Source: Cohnella terricola
GTDB lineage: Bacteria > Bacillota > Bacilli > Paenibacillales > Paenibacillaceae
Direction of reading: 5' to 3'
Length of the DNA stretch: 64,000 nucleotides
NCBI RefSeq assembly: GCF_007786475.1
Contig: NZ_VNJJ01000001.1
Coordinates: 310,001 to 374,000 of the forward strand
In this document: piece by piece, positions 1 through 8,644 of the stretch
Position numbering within the stretch: position 1 is the stretch's first letter
Layout of the letters: the number at the start of each line of letters is the position of its first letter
Position numbers and translations under genes: made by a program
The notes under the pieces: model-generated
Database searches by the model: none
Seen by the model: only the letters and a program-made list of their open reading frames with translations
Told to the model about the DNA's origin: nothing

Positions 1-90
1 AAGGCCAAGAAAGTGCCCTGGCTAGACGGGTTCCGGGCTTATGCGCCGCATGCGATTCCGAACTTCAGCGAATCTTCAGCTTTCGTTTAG
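1..90 (+). CDS. C-terminal end of an unidentified protein (partial)
   Basis: An open frame runs from the first base of the window to a TAG at 88-90, giving 29 residues that contain KVPWLDGF and end in SSAFV. The gene begins upstream of the window, so its function cannot be read. I call it coding because the frame is open to the edge and the next gene on the same strand follows with its own promoter. The last codons overlap the phased heptamer array that precedes the RDD/ABC operon. The family is not recognised. Confidence 0.5.
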   Translation, partial: KAKKVPWLDGFRAYAPHAIPNFSESSAFV

Positions 91-118
91 GTCCACTTCA
101 TATGGCTCGTTCTATAAT
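63..118 (+). promoter_or_regulatory. Phased heptamer array and -10 box upstream of the RDD/ABC/two-component operon
   Basis: Four heptamers follow each other at exactly 11-bp spacing: CTTCAGC at 63-69, CTTCAGC at 74-80, GTTTAGG at 85-91 and CTTCATA at 96-102. A perfect TATAAT lies at 113-118 with no good -35 box. Heptamers phased once per helical turn just upstream of a -10 are typical of activator sites for OmpR/PhoB-family regulators. The operon encodes such a regulator, so autoregulation is the simplest reading. That is inference from spacing and context. Confidence 0.55.
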
Positions 119-162
119 TCTCGTAGTTGTTAACTCACATCCAACGAGAGGGGCAATTCTAG

Positions 163-543
163 ATGGAACAAGAAAATGATTATGCGGGATTTTGGATTCG
201 GCTATTCGCCTTTCTGATCGACTCTGTACTCTTCTATGGCGTTGTCTGGGTATTTGGACGAGGAGGGCTTAACGGACAGACTGGCGGGTTGTTGTTCTCG
301 CTCTACTTGGTTGTCGCAACACTGTTCTTCGGCCGGACGATCGGTAAACTAGTTGTCGGCATTCGCGTCATCCGTCAAAACGGCGAGAACCCCCCTTGGT
401 GGGTGGTAATCCTGCGCGAGGTGCTCGGAAAGTGGCTTTCGGCGCTATTGCTCGGTTTCGGCTTCCTGATGGCAGGCTTTGATGGACAGAAACGGGCGTT
501 GCACGATCATATCGGCCGTACGTACGTGGTGAAGACGCGATGA
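163..543 (+). CDS. RDD family membrane protein
   Basis: This 126-residue protein has the RDD-family pattern. An early FWIRLFAFLIDSVLF segment carries the R and D residues of the first membrane helix, then come a second hydrophobic segment, a GRTIGKLVVGIRV stretch and a C-terminal DGQKRALHDHIGRTYVV tail. RDD proteins are small integral membrane proteins, sometimes tied to ion transport or to ABC exporters, and their function is mostly undefined. It is the first gene of an operon with an ABC exporter and a two-component pair. Its TGA stop overlaps the reading start of the ATPase gene. A GAGAGG box precedes the ATG. The family call is firm and the role is unknown. Confidence 0.85.
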   Translation: MEQENDYAGFWIRLFAFLIDSVLFYGVVWVFGRGGLNGQTGGLLFSLYLVVATLFFGRTIGKLVVGIRVIRQNGENPPWWVVILREVLGKWLSALLLGFGFLMAGFDGQKRALHDHIGRTYVVKTR

Positions 544-563
544 GGAGGAGTGGCGCGAGCAAG

Positions 564-1517
564 ATGGCAAATCGCGAAACCGCCGTTCGCGCGGATAAGC
601 CTGCGATCGAAGTCATCGGCGCGACAAAGGTGCTTAATGGCAGGAAGATTATCGACCGGCTTTCCTTTTCCGTAGAGCGAGGAGAGATCTACGGTTTCCT
701 CGGCCCGAATGGAGCAGGGAAAACGACGACGATTAGGATGATGGTCGGCCTGATCCGAATGAATGAGGGGGATATCCGCATACAGGGACACAGCATCCGA
801 ACGGATCGGAAGAGAGCGCTGGCGGAAGTCGGCGCGATCGTCGAGAACCCGGAGCTGTACCGATATTTGACTGGTCGGCAAAATCTACAGCAATATGCAA
901 ACCTGTGCGAACGCCCAATTGACCGGCAGCGGATCGATGAAGTCATCCGGCTCGTTCGGCTTGAGGACGCCATCGATCGGAAGGTGCGGACATATTCACT
1001 CGGCATGCGGCAACGGCTAGGAATCGCACAGGCGATTCTGCACCGCCCATCCTTGCTGCTGCTCGACGAGCCTACGAATGGGCTCGATCCCGCGGGCATC
1101 CGCGAGCTTCGGGATTATCTCCGGCAGCTCGCCCGGGAGGAGAATATGGCGATTGTCGTCTCCAGCCATCTGTTGTCCGAAATCGAGTTGCTGTGCGATC
1201 GGGTCATCATCATACAGAAAGGCCGATTCGTAGCGGAGCGGACCTTAAAAGAGGAGGCCACGACGGACGTGCTGTCGTTCGAGATCGAACTTGCGGAGTC
1301 GGACGAAAACAAGGATCGGATGGCGCAGCACCTCGAATCGCGTGGCTTCGAGAAGGTTGACGATTCCGGACGCTGGACGATCCCGATTCGCAAAGAACAC
1401 GTGCCTGCGCTTATCGAGTCGCTCGTTCAAGATCGCGTGCCGCTCATGCAAGCACGCATCCGAACGACTGCGCTGGAGGATCTGTTCCTCCGGCTGACCG
1501 AGGAGGGAATCCGATGA
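564..1517 (+). CDS. ABC transporter ATP-binding protein (BcrA-like exporter type)
   Basis: The 317-residue protein has a Walker A motif (GPNGAGKTTT), the signature YSLGMRQRLGIAQA, the Walker B segment LLLLDEP and a switch histidine in SSHLLSEIE. It also has the roughly 90-residue C-terminal extension usual in BcrA/CcmA-type drug-export ATPases. It should power the permease encoded immediately downstream. A longer frame begins at 540, overlapping the RDD stop, but ATG 564 is preceded by AGGAGGAG at 543-550 and is the better start. The context with an OmpR regulator and kinase fits an antimicrobial-peptide or envelope-stress exporter. The substrate cannot be read. Confidence 0.9.
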   Translation: MANRETAVRADKPAIEVIGATKVLNGRKIIDRLSFSVERGEIYGFLGPNGAGKTTTIRMMVGLIRMNEGDIRIQGHSIRTDRKRALAEVGAIVENPELYRYLTGRQNLQQYANLCERPIDRQRIDEVIRLVRLEDAIDRKVRTYSLGMRQRLGIAQAILHRPSLLLLDEPTNGLDPAGIRELRDYLRQLAREENMAIVVSSHLLSEIELLCDRVIIIQKGRFVAERTLKEEATTDVLSFEIELAESDENKDRMAQHLESRGFEKVDDSGRWTIPIRKEHVPALIESLVQDRVPLMQARIRTTALEDLFLRLTEEGIR

Positions 1518-2287
1518 GGAGAATACTGTTTCCGCTGCTGCGCAACGAATTGACGAAATTGTTCGCGAGGCCAAGGAGCGTGATGTTCTTGGTGTTTCTC
1601 GCAGCGTTTGCCGTCATATCCGGCATCATCGCCGAGAAGACGACAAGCGTGATGGGGGCGTACGGCTTGGCTATCCGTACCTTGGACATCGGGCGTTACT
1701 TCGTGCTTGCTTTTACAGTCGTGCTCGCCGCACAGACGATCGCGGACGAGTTCCGGGACGGAACGATTAAGCTGCTTCTGATTCGTCCGCGCAGCCGAGG
1801 CGCTATTATGCTCTCGAAGTGGGGAGCCGTCGTTACGCTGCTCTGTATGTCGTTGCTGCTCCTGCTGCTCGCGAGCCTAGCCGTCGGCGTGCTGCTTCTG
1901 CCTCGAGGGACGGACGGATACACGCTATGGGTGGTCATTCGAGTGTATCTGTACACGTTGCCGAACCTGCTGTTCTACGTGGGCTTATCATTGTTGGTCG
2001 GCGTTCTGACGGCCAGTGTGCCGCTCTCCATTACGCTTGTGGTCATATTGAACTTCATGGGATCCACCTTCACGAGGCTCGCCTCCGGTTACCCCTGGTC
2101 TCAATGGCTTGTATTCCGCCATCTGGATCTTCGCGGGCACGATCCTTCTTTGCTTGTCCGCGGCACCGTCGACGACGCGACGGTCGGCTGGTTACCGCTA
2201 ACGGAATCCGCGGCTATCGTGGTCGTTTACCTAATCGTCTGCTTGGCGGTTACGGCTTATGTTTTCGGACGCAAAGAGGTAAAATGA
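1514..2287 (+). CDS. ABC-2 type transporter permease
   Basis: This 257-residue protein has about six hydrophobic segments and an N-terminal RNELTKLFARPRSVMFLVFL stretch that is characteristic of ABC-2 permeases paired with BcrA-like ATPases. The IADEFRDGTIKLLLIRPRSR segment is the conserved coupling region. Its ATG overlaps the ATPase stop in an ATGA, so the two are probably translationally coupled. GGAGGG just upstream serves as the ribosome-binding site. With the ATPase it forms a complete two-gene exporter. A 56-bp gap separates it from the response regulator. Confidence 0.88.
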   Translation: MRRILFPLLRNELTKLFARPRSVMFLVFLAAFAVISGIIAEKTTSVMGAYGLAIRTLDIGRYFVLAFTVVLAAQTIADEFRDGTIKLLLIRPRSRGAIMLSKWGAVVTLLCMSLLLLLLASLAVGVLLLPRGTDGYTLWVVIRVYLYTLPNLLFYVGLSLLVGVLTASVPLSITLVVILNFMGSTFTRLASGYPWSQWLVFRHLDLRGHDPSLLVRGTVDDATVGWLPLTESAAIVVVYLIVCLAVTAYVFGRKEVK

Positions 2288-2343
2288 GAACGACTTGAAC
2301 TTTCGGTCCAACTGTCTAACCCGCCGAAGGGAGCGAAATAGAT

Positions 2344-3054
2344 ATGAAGTATACGATTCTTATCGTCGAGGACGACCCGGCGTTAATTGAACTGCTTCGG
2401 CTTTATCTGGAGACAGAATTCACCGTCCTATCGACAGGCAATGGCCATGAGGCGATGGAGGTAGTGGCGCGGCAGCACGTTGATCTGGCCATCGCAGATA
2501 TCATGATGCCCGGCATGGACGGGCTTCAATGGGTCAGAACCGTGCGGGAACGGCATCGTTTCCCCATACTGATCCTGTCTGCCCGCGATCAGGACCACGA
2601 CAAAATTCTCGGTCTCGGTCTCGGCGCCGACGACTACCTGACGAAGCCTTTTAATCCGCTCGAGGTGACGGCCCGCGTGCAGGCTATGCTGCGCCGGGCG
2701 TACCGGTTTGGATCGCCGGACGATCGAACGGATATGGAGGAAGAGCCGATCCAAGCGGGAGAGTTGACGCTGGACCCCAAGAGTTGCACGCTGTATCGAG
2801 ACGGAGAGGCGGTTACGCTCACTTCGACCGAATATAAGATTATCGCTTTTCTGATGCGGTACCCGAACCGAGTCTTGACGCGCAAGCGCATTTACGAGTC
2901 GGTGTGGGACGACGCGTTCGCTTACGACGACAACACGATTATGGTGCATATTAGCAATCTTCGGGAGAAGATCGAGCGCGACCCGAAGACGCCGGCATAC
3001 ATTCGAACAATCAGAGGGCTGGGGTACAAATTTGAAGCGCCTGAGATGGATTAA
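2344..3054 (+). CDS. OmpR/PhoB family response regulator
   Basis: The 236-residue protein has a receiver domain (about residues 1-118) with acidic pair E9/D10, phospho-acceptor D52 in IADIMMPGMDG, and the GADDYLTKPFNPLE lysine region. A winged-helix DNA-binding domain follows, with LTSTEYKIIAFLMRYPNRVLTRKRIYESVW and the RTIRGLGYKFE end. It forms a pair with the kinase whose TTG start lies inside its last codons. It likely controls the upstream ABC exporter and its own operon through the phased heptamers at 63-102. A GAAGGGAGCG box precedes the ATG. Confidence 0.92.
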   Translation: MKYTILIVEDDPALIELLRLYLETEFTVLSTGNGHEAMEVVARQHVDLAIADIMMPGMDGLQWVRTVRERHRFPILILSARDQDHDKILGLGLGADDYLTKPFNPLEVTARVQAMLRRAYRFGSPDDRTDMEEEPIQAGELTLDPKSCTLYRDGEAVTLTSTEYKIIAFLMRYPNRVLTRKRIYESVWDDAFAYDDNTIMVHISNLREKIERDPKTPAYIRTIRGLGYKFEAPEMD

Positions 3055-4495
3055 AAGAAAGCGGAGGCTGCAAACGTCGCTCGTATTCGATTTCATCGCT
3101 GTCAATATCGCGCTCTTCTTCATTCTAATCACTTATCTGGTGTTAGCCATCGTGGATGCTTTCTCGCATTCGACCTTTAGCAGCGAGTCAGTAAGACTGG
3201 ACACAGCCTTTTACGAGAATGCAGCGAAAAGCGGGAAGGATCTGCAGAGGTTAGAAAAAAGCGGCGGCTGGCTTGAACTGCTAAGCGAGGACCGGCGGAT
3301 CGTTCGGATTGTGGGACAACCGGGCGAGGTACGCCAAGGCTACACGGCGACTGAACTGCTGCGCGCGCTATCGAATGCGGAAGGACAGCGCTACTACTAC
3401 GCCATTGCGCCGGTTTCCGGCAACGATGTGAAGGATTCGGCTCGTTATTTGTTGTTTAAGGCGCCGATGGAGCGCGTGTCGGCGGACGCCTATTTGCAGA
3501 CCGAGCCTTTCGCGCAGAACGGGGAGGCCGACACTTCCCCGCGGTCGCAAATTTACTTCTATGGAGCGGTCGGGCTCATTCTGCTTGTTATTGTGCTTTA
3601 CAGCTACTGGGTCGCGCGCCGAATCCGCAAGCCTTTGAATGCGATCGCCCGGGGACTCGGACGTATGACGGCAGGAGACCTCGGAGCACGCCTGGAAATC
3701 CGAGCGGAGAGAGAGTTCCGGCAGATCGGAGATGCGTTCAACTACATGGCGAGCGAGTTGGAGCGAACGACGCGGGAGAAGAAGCAGTTGGAGGAAAGCC
3801 GGCAACGGCTTATCGTTGATCTGTCGCATGACCTGCAAACGCCGATCACGAGCATTCGCGGATATTCGCAAGCGCTTCTTGAGGGGCGGATAAGCGACAA
3901 GGAAACAGGTCGGCGATATGTGGAATACATCTACCGGAAGTCCGGTCAGTTGACCGTGCTTGTCCGAAGCATGCTGGAACTGTTCAAGCTGGATTCACCG
4001 GATTATCGACTTAAGCTGGTGCGTGAAGATGTTGCGGATGTCCTGAGGGAGACTGTAGCCGACATGTATGAAGATGTGGAGCGTAACGGCTTCGGGTTGC
4101 GAACGGAAATTCCCGATCGTGCGGTGTATGCCGTGATTGAGCGGGAAGCACTGCACCGCGTACTCGCCAACTTAATCGGCAACGCACTGAAGTATAACCC
4201 CCCGGGTACGGAGCTGCGAATCGAGCTGCGGGAAGAGGCGGACGTCGTTCGGATCGAGATCGCCGACACAGGTGTCGGAATCGCGCCGGATCTGCGGAAT
4301 CGGATCTTTGATCCGTTCGTACGCGGAGATGAATCTCGGGGAGGCGAGGGAGGGACAGGGCTCGGACTTTCCATCGCTGAACGGTTGTTGCAGAAAATGG
4401 GGGGATCGATCAAGCTGCTTCCGGAAGGGGAGGGACGTGAGATCGGCGTGACGACGACGTTTGTCGTCTCGCTGGCGAAGACGCCGCGGGCTTGA
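3032..4495 (+). CDS. Sensor histidine kinase (HAMP, HisKA, HATPase)
   Basis: This 487-residue kinase starts with TTG and overlaps the regulator gene by 23 bases. A first membrane helix at about residues 18-42 and a second at about 175-195 flank an extracytoplasmic sensor of about 130 residues. A HAMP linker, a HisKA domain with H266 in LSHDLQTP, and an ATPase domain with N-box NLIGNALKYN and G-boxes DTGVGIAP and GTGLGLSIAERL follow. It should phosphorylate the regulator encoded just upstream. The sensor is larger than in the intramembrane-sensing BceS type, so the signal is probably extracellular. The stimulus is not readable. Confidence 0.92.
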   Translation: MKRLRWIKRKRRLQTSLVFDFIAVNIALFFILITYLVLAIVDAFSHSTFSSESVRLDTAFYENAAKSGKDLQRLEKSGGWLELLSEDRRIVRIVGQPGEVRQGYTATELLRALSNAEGQRYYYAIAPVSGNDVKDSARYLLFKAPMERVSADAYLQTEPFAQNGEADTSPRSQIYFYGAVGLILLVIVLYSYWVARRIRKPLNAIARGLGRMTAGDLGARLEIRAEREFRQIGDAFNYMASELERTTREKKQLEESRQRLIVDLSHDLQTPITSIRGYSQALLEGRISDKETGRRYVEYIYRKSGQLTVLVRSMLELFKLDSPDYRLKLVREDVADVLRETVADMYEDVERNGFGLRTEIPDRAVYAVIEREALHRVLANLIGNALKYNPPGTELRIELREEADVVRIEIADTGVGIAPDLRNRIFDPFVRGDESRGGEGGTGLGLSIAERLLQKMGGSIKLLPEGEGREIGVTTTFVVSLAKTPRA

Positions 4496-4549
4496 CGTCG
4501 TCAGGCGCTGACTTAGCGGCAAACACCTCCGCCGTCGTCACGGAAAATG

Positions 4550-5977
4550 CTAGATAAGGGTTGGGAATCGCATAACAAACGCCGCGCCGCCGCCCGGCTC
4601 GTTATGGGCCGAGATGCGGCCGCGGCACCGCTCGACGATGGCCCGGGAAATCGCCAGGCCGAGCCCGGTCTCGCCATTCTTACCTTTCGCAAACCGTTGG
4701 AAGAGCTGGGATAATAACGGTTCGGGAATCCCTTCGCCGTCGTCCGAGATACCGATGTCGACTCCTTCAGCGTCGGCTGAAGCTTGGATACGAATCGTTG
4801 CCTTGGCATACCGAGTCGCGTTGCCCAGGATGTTAATGAGCGCTTGCAGCAGTTTCTCGCGATCCGCATAGATCAACGGATCTTGGTCGTTGTCGAGTCC
4901 GTGTATTTCAATGTGCAAGCCGCTCTTGACGAGCAGCGGATTGATGCGCTCCAACGTCTCCGCGATCAACTCCCGTACCGGGACGCGATCCATATGGAAT
5001 ATGCCTTCTTCGCTTTCTAGCTTGGCGAGAAGAATCATCTCCGTCACGATTTTTTTCAACCGTTCGCATTCCTTAACGATGACATTTAGACCTTTACTGG
5101 CCTGCTCCCCTGTAAAAATGCCATCCTTGATGCCCTCTGCGTACCCCTGGATGGACATAAGCGGAGTCTTCAATTCGTGCGAGGCGTTCTGGAAAAACTG
5201 CTTTTGCGTGTGCTGATATTTCTCCAATTCGCCGGCGAGATCGTAAACAGCCTTCGCCACTTCACCGACCTCGCCTCCCGTTTCAACAAGCTGAACTTCG
5301 GAGAAACGGCGTTTCTCCACTTTGTTCAATTCCTTCCTCAGATTCCCTAGCGGTTTGACGAGTCTTCTCGTGATGAGAATGCTCAGCAGGAAAGCGACAA
5401 TCCCGCCGATGGACAGGATGATCATCAACCGTTTAAATAAGGCGAGCTGCATCGCCTTAATTTTACTTAGCGGGGTTGCCACCACTGCCGTGACATCTTG
5501 CCCGTCAGGATCGACGCCCTGTTTGTTCGTTAACGTTTCGATGATATATTTGTCTTCTTTTCCTTGCGATAATCCTCCGGCGCTGGGAATGTCCAGCTTC
5601 TTCGATAATTCCATCAATTCTGCCGTTGCTTCGCTGGACAGATTCGTGTAGACAACTTTCTCACCGGGCGCGATCAGTAGCGCGTTCGTGATTCCGACCG
5701 AAGGCGCCGTATTAACGCTTTTCGGCACATCTGTCTTTTGTCCCGGTACCTGCACGCCTGAAGATTTTCCCTGTACCTGTCCCTCAGGTTCTAGCGTCGA
5801 TATGAGCGGCGCAACCGGAGATAAATTCATCAGCAGATTGGCTTGGTCTCGCAGTTCTTTCCGCTGGTTTTCCACCAAATTATCAAGCAGCAGCGGATAG
5901 ATCAGAACAGCGGTAATCGCCAGAATACATAGCAGCAGTAGCGCAAATGAAAAATTAAGCCGATAGATCATTTTCAT
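4550..5977 (-). CDS. Sensor histidine kinase
   Basis: This 475-residue kinase has membrane helices at about residues 10-32 and 184-203 around a sensor of about 150 residues. HAMP follows, then HisKA with H267 in NASHELKTPLMSIQGY, then an ATPase domain with NILGNATRYA, DDGEGIPEPLLSQLF and GLGLAISRAIV. It is transcribed after the regulator at 5979-6692 with only a 1-base gap. The two convergent kinase genes at 3.0-4.5 and 4.5-6.0 kb are different paralogues, with only 54 bases between their stops. The adjacent divergent sugar-type ABC operon may be its target, but that is only inferred from position. Confidence 0.92.
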   Translation of the reverse strand: MKMIYRLNFSFALLLLCILAITAVLIYPLLLDNLVENQRKELRDQANLLMNLSPVAPLISTLEPEGQVQGKSSGVQVPGQKTDVPKSVNTAPSVGITNALLIAPGEKVVYTNLSSEATAELMELSKKLDIPSAGGLSQGKEDKYIIETLTNKQGVDPDGQDVTAVVATPLSKIKAMQLALFKRLMIILSIGGIVAFLLSILITRRLVKPLGNLRKELNKVEKRRFSEVQLVETGGEVGEVAKAVYDLAGELEKYQHTQKQFFQNASHELKTPLMSIQGYAEGIKDGIFTGEQASKGLNVIVKECERLKKIVTEMILLAKLESEEGIFHMDRVPVRELIAETLERINPLLVKSGLHIEIHGLDNDQDPLIYADREKLLQALINILGNATRYAKATIRIQASADAEGVDIGISDDGEGIPEPLLSQLFQRFAKGKNGETGLGLAISRAIVERCRGRISAHNEPGGGAAFVMRFPTLI

Positions 5978-5978
5978 C

Positions 5979-6692
5979 TTATTGCCCCGTCCTTTCCATG
6001 CGCAGCCGGTAGCCGTGTCCCCATACCGTATCGACCGGAAGCTCTTTTATTTTTCTGCGCAGCCGTTTCACCAAATCGTCGATAGCCCGGTCGCTCCCGT
6101 AATAATTGTCTCCCCAAATCAACGTAAGCAGCTCATCCCGGGTAAACGCCCGATTCGGCTGCTCGGTTAACGTCTGCAACAGATTAAATTCCTTCAGCGT
6201 AATTTCCACTTCTTCCTCACGCCAGAAAACGCGCCGTTCTTCCAGAACGAGCCGCAGTTCGCCAACTTCGAAAGTCGCATGTCCCGGCCGCAGAGCAACG
6301 GGATTATCCATCGCTTGGAGAATCGAGCTGACCCGGTGGAACAAGCGATTCACGCGCGCGACCAACTCTCTCGGGCTGAACGGCTTCGTCAAGTAATCGT
6401 CGCCTCCGAGTTCGATGCCGAGGATGCGATCGACTTCTTCATCGCGCGCCGAGATCAAGATAATCGGAACTTCCGCTTCTTTGCGGATTTGCCGGCATAG
6501 ATCGAAGCCATTCATCCCCGGAAGCATGATATCCAGAATCCACATATCGGGCGGATCGTTCTTCCATAGCTCCAATGCGTCTTCCGCCGTCGATAATGTA
6601 ATCGTATGGTATCCTTCTTTAAGCAAATAAGCCTCTACGATTTCCCGGATCTGGGCATCATCGTCGACTACGGCGATTTGATAGGACTTCAT
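5979..6692 (-). CDS. OmpR family response regulator
   Basis: The 237-residue protein has a receiver with acidic pair D10/D11, phospho-acceptor D54 in WILDIMLPGMNG, and GGDDYLTKPFSPREL. A winged helix follows, with LKEFNLLQTLTEQPNRAFTRDELLTLIWGDNY and a WGHGYRLRM end. TTAGGAGGTT lies just upstream of the ATG. It is the first gene of a minus-strand pair with the kinase at 4550-5977. The 177-base gap to the divergent permease gene at 6870 should hold both promoters. No target site is obvious. Confidence 0.92.
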   Translation of the reverse strand: MKSYQIAVVDDDAQIREIVEAYLLKEGYHTITLSTAEDALELWKNDPPDMWILDIMLPGMNGFDLCRQIRKEAEVPIILISARDEEVDRILGIELGGDDYLTKPFSPRELVARVNRLFHRVSSILQAMDNPVALRPGHATFEVGELRLVLEERRVFWREEEVEITLKEFNLLQTLTEQPNRAFTRDELLTLIWGDNYYGSDRAIDDLVKRLRRKIKELPVDTVWGHGYRLRMERTGQ

Positions 6693-6869
6693 GCGGCAAC
6701 CTCCTAACGTTTATCGAAAAACATTTTACCATACAAAAATCGGCCAAGACCCGATTCCACACTTTTTCCACATTGCTCTCATATTTACTCCCCGGATTTG
6801 CATGTACACTAATCCTCGTAAACCCGATTCCCGCAGTTCGTTTACCGGCTCCTGATAGGAGGGTTCATC

Positions 6870-7736
6870 ATGAAATTGCGTCGTCTTGCTCGCAGGGAGC
6901 TTCTGGCAGCACTCTGTTTTCTAGCTCCGAGTCTGTTCGGATTTTCCGTTTTTTATCTTATCCCGTTCGGTCAGAGCGTCCTCACCTCGTTCCAGGATCG
7001 AATAGGAGGAAGTTTCACGTTGGTCAACTACGAAGAACTGCTCCTCAGTTCCTCATTTCAGAAAGCGGCATCCAACACGTTCTGGTTCACCGCGATCAGC
7101 GTGCCGATTCTCGTCGCCGTATCGCTCTTATTGGCATTGCTTTTGAATCAACGGGTGTTCATTCGGAACTGGCTTCGGACCGCTTATGTACTGCCGCTTG
7201 TTGTGCCGGTCGCTTCGATCGTGCTTGTGTGGCAAATCTTGTTCGATTGGAATGGCGCATTAAACGCCGTTTTGCAGCATTTTGGCTTTGACCGCCAAGA
7301 CTGGATGAAATCCGAATGGGCCGGCTTTGTGATCGTGCTTGTCTATGTATGGAAGAACATCGGATACAATGTCATCTTATTCCTGGCCGGTTTGCAGAAC
7401 ATTCCGGATCAATATTATGAGATCGCCGATCTGGAAGGGGCAGGTCCCGTTCGCAAGCTGTTCGGAATTACGCTCACGTATTTGACGCCGACGACGTTTC
7501 TGGTCGTGCTCATGTCCGTGCTGAATTCGTTCAAGGTGTTCCGCGAGACGTATCTCGTCGCCGGTGCTTACCCGTATGACCGCATCTACATGATGCAGCA
7601 TTACATGAACAATATGTTCCTGTCCCTCGATATCCAGAAGGTTTCGTCCGCGGCGGTGTTGATGGCGCTTTGTATTATGGCGCTCGTATTCGTCCTGTTC
7701 CGCACGGAGCGGATTTTCCGCTCTTATATGGAGTAA
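6870..7736 (+). CDS. Sugar-type ABC transporter permease (MalF/UgpA-like)
   Basis: This 288-residue protein has six predicted membrane helices and the CUT1-family coupling loop YYEIADLEGAGPVRKLFGITLTYL, which contacts the ATPase. It matches the first permease of carbohydrate importers such as MalF, UgpA or LacF, in the short form without an N-terminal extension. TAGGAGGG precedes the ATG. The second permease follows closely, and a solute-binding lipoprotein ends the operon. No ATPase is encoded nearby, which in Firmicutes usually means a shared ATPase (MsmX type) is used. The substrate is unknown. Confidence 0.9.
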   Translation: MKLRRLARRELLAALCFLAPSLFGFSVFYLIPFGQSVLTSFQDRIGGSFTLVNYEELLLSSSFQKAASNTFWFTAISVPILVAVSLLLALLLNQRVFIRNWLRTAYVLPLVVPVASIVLVWQILFDWNGALNAVLQHFGFDRQDWMKSEWAGFVIVLVYVWKNIGYNVILFLAGLQNIPDQYYEIADLEGAGPVRKLFGITLTYLTPTTFLVVLMSVLNSFKVFRETYLVAGAYPYDRIYMMQHYMNNMFLSLDIQKVSSAAVLMALCIMALVFVLFRTERIFRSYME

Positions 7737-7770
7737 GAGCAAGAAAGAGTTGAAAGAGGTGAATGACGTG

Positions 7771-8625
7771 ATGAAGCAATGGGTCACGCCGCTGTTGCGC
7801 TCGTTGTTGCTGATCGCCATCGCCGTCCTACTGCTGATGCCCGTCGTCTTGAACGTCGTCAGCTCCTTCATGACGGAACGGGAAATTCTGGCGAATTACG
7901 GCATGCTAGGCAAAACCGACACGAGCGTATTCGTCAATCTCAAATGGATTCCCGACTGGGTGTCGTTCCAACAGTATGACAAAGTATTGATCGCGACGCC
8001 GAAATTTCTATACCTATTCTGGAATTCCGTATGGTTGGTCGCTCCCATTATCATTGGACAAGCGGTGGTGGCAACGCTCGCCGCGTTCGCGTTCGGGAAG
8101 CTGCGTTTCCCCGGCAGGAATGGATTGTTCTTCCTCTACTTGATGACGATGCTGATGCCGTTCCAAGTAACGCTCGTGCCTAACTACTTGATGGTCGATC
8201 GGCTGGGCCTCCTGAATCATTCCGGTTCTATCATACTACCCGGCGTGTTCGCCGCCTTCGGCGTGTTTCTGCTTCGGCAATTTATGCTCCACATCCATTC
8301 GGCTTATATCGAAGCGGCCAAAATGGACGGGGCGGGATATTTACGCATATTCGTATCGGTTGCGCTGCCGATGGTGAAGCCCGGTATCGCCGCGCTCATC
8401 GTGCTTTTGTTCGTCGACTACTGGAACATGGTTGAGCAGCCGCTTATTTTTCTGCAGGATGCCGCGATGCAGCCGCTCTCGGTCTTCCTCTCCCGTATCC
8501 AGGAAGAAACGCTTGGCGTCTCGTTTGCCGTCTCGGTTGTGTATATGACGCCCATGGTGCTTCTGTTCTTAAGTGCCGAACGGTATTTTATCGAAGGAAT
8601 CCAGCTTTCCGGCGTGAAAGGCTGA
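7771..8625 (+). CDS. Sugar-type ABC transporter permease (MalG/UgpE-like)
   Basis: The protein of about 284 residues has six predicted helices and the conserved loop YIEAAKMDGAGYLRIFVSVALPMVKPG, diagnostic of the second CUT1 permease. The frame is open from TTG 7750, but AGAGGTG at 7755-7761 favours GTG 7768 or ATG 7771. It pairs with the permease just upstream. An insertion after the first helix (about 30 residues with a YGMLGK segment) extends the extracytoplasmic loop compared with typical MalG proteins. Confidence 0.88.
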   Translation: MKQWVTPLLRSLLLIAIAVLLLMPVVLNVVSSFMTEREILANYGMLGKTDTSVFVNLKWIPDWVSFQQYDKVLIATPKFLYLFWNSVWLVAPIIIGQAVVATLAAFAFGKLRFPGRNGLFFLYLMTMLMPFQVTLVPNYLMVDRLGLLNHSGSIILPGVFAAFGVFLLRQFMLHIHSAYIEAAKMDGAGYLRIFVSVALPMVKPGIAALIVLLFVDYWNMVEQPLIFLQDAAMQPLSVFLSRIQEETLGVSFAVSVVYMTPMVLLFLSAERYFIEGIQLSGVKG

Positions 8626-8644
8626 GCGAAAGGAGATGGGCAAC

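Noticed and set aside
2428..3132. A 234-residue minus-strand frame across the response regulator gene
   Set aside because: It is the complement of a clear regulator gene and has no recognisable domains; GC-rich codon use keeps such shadow frames open.
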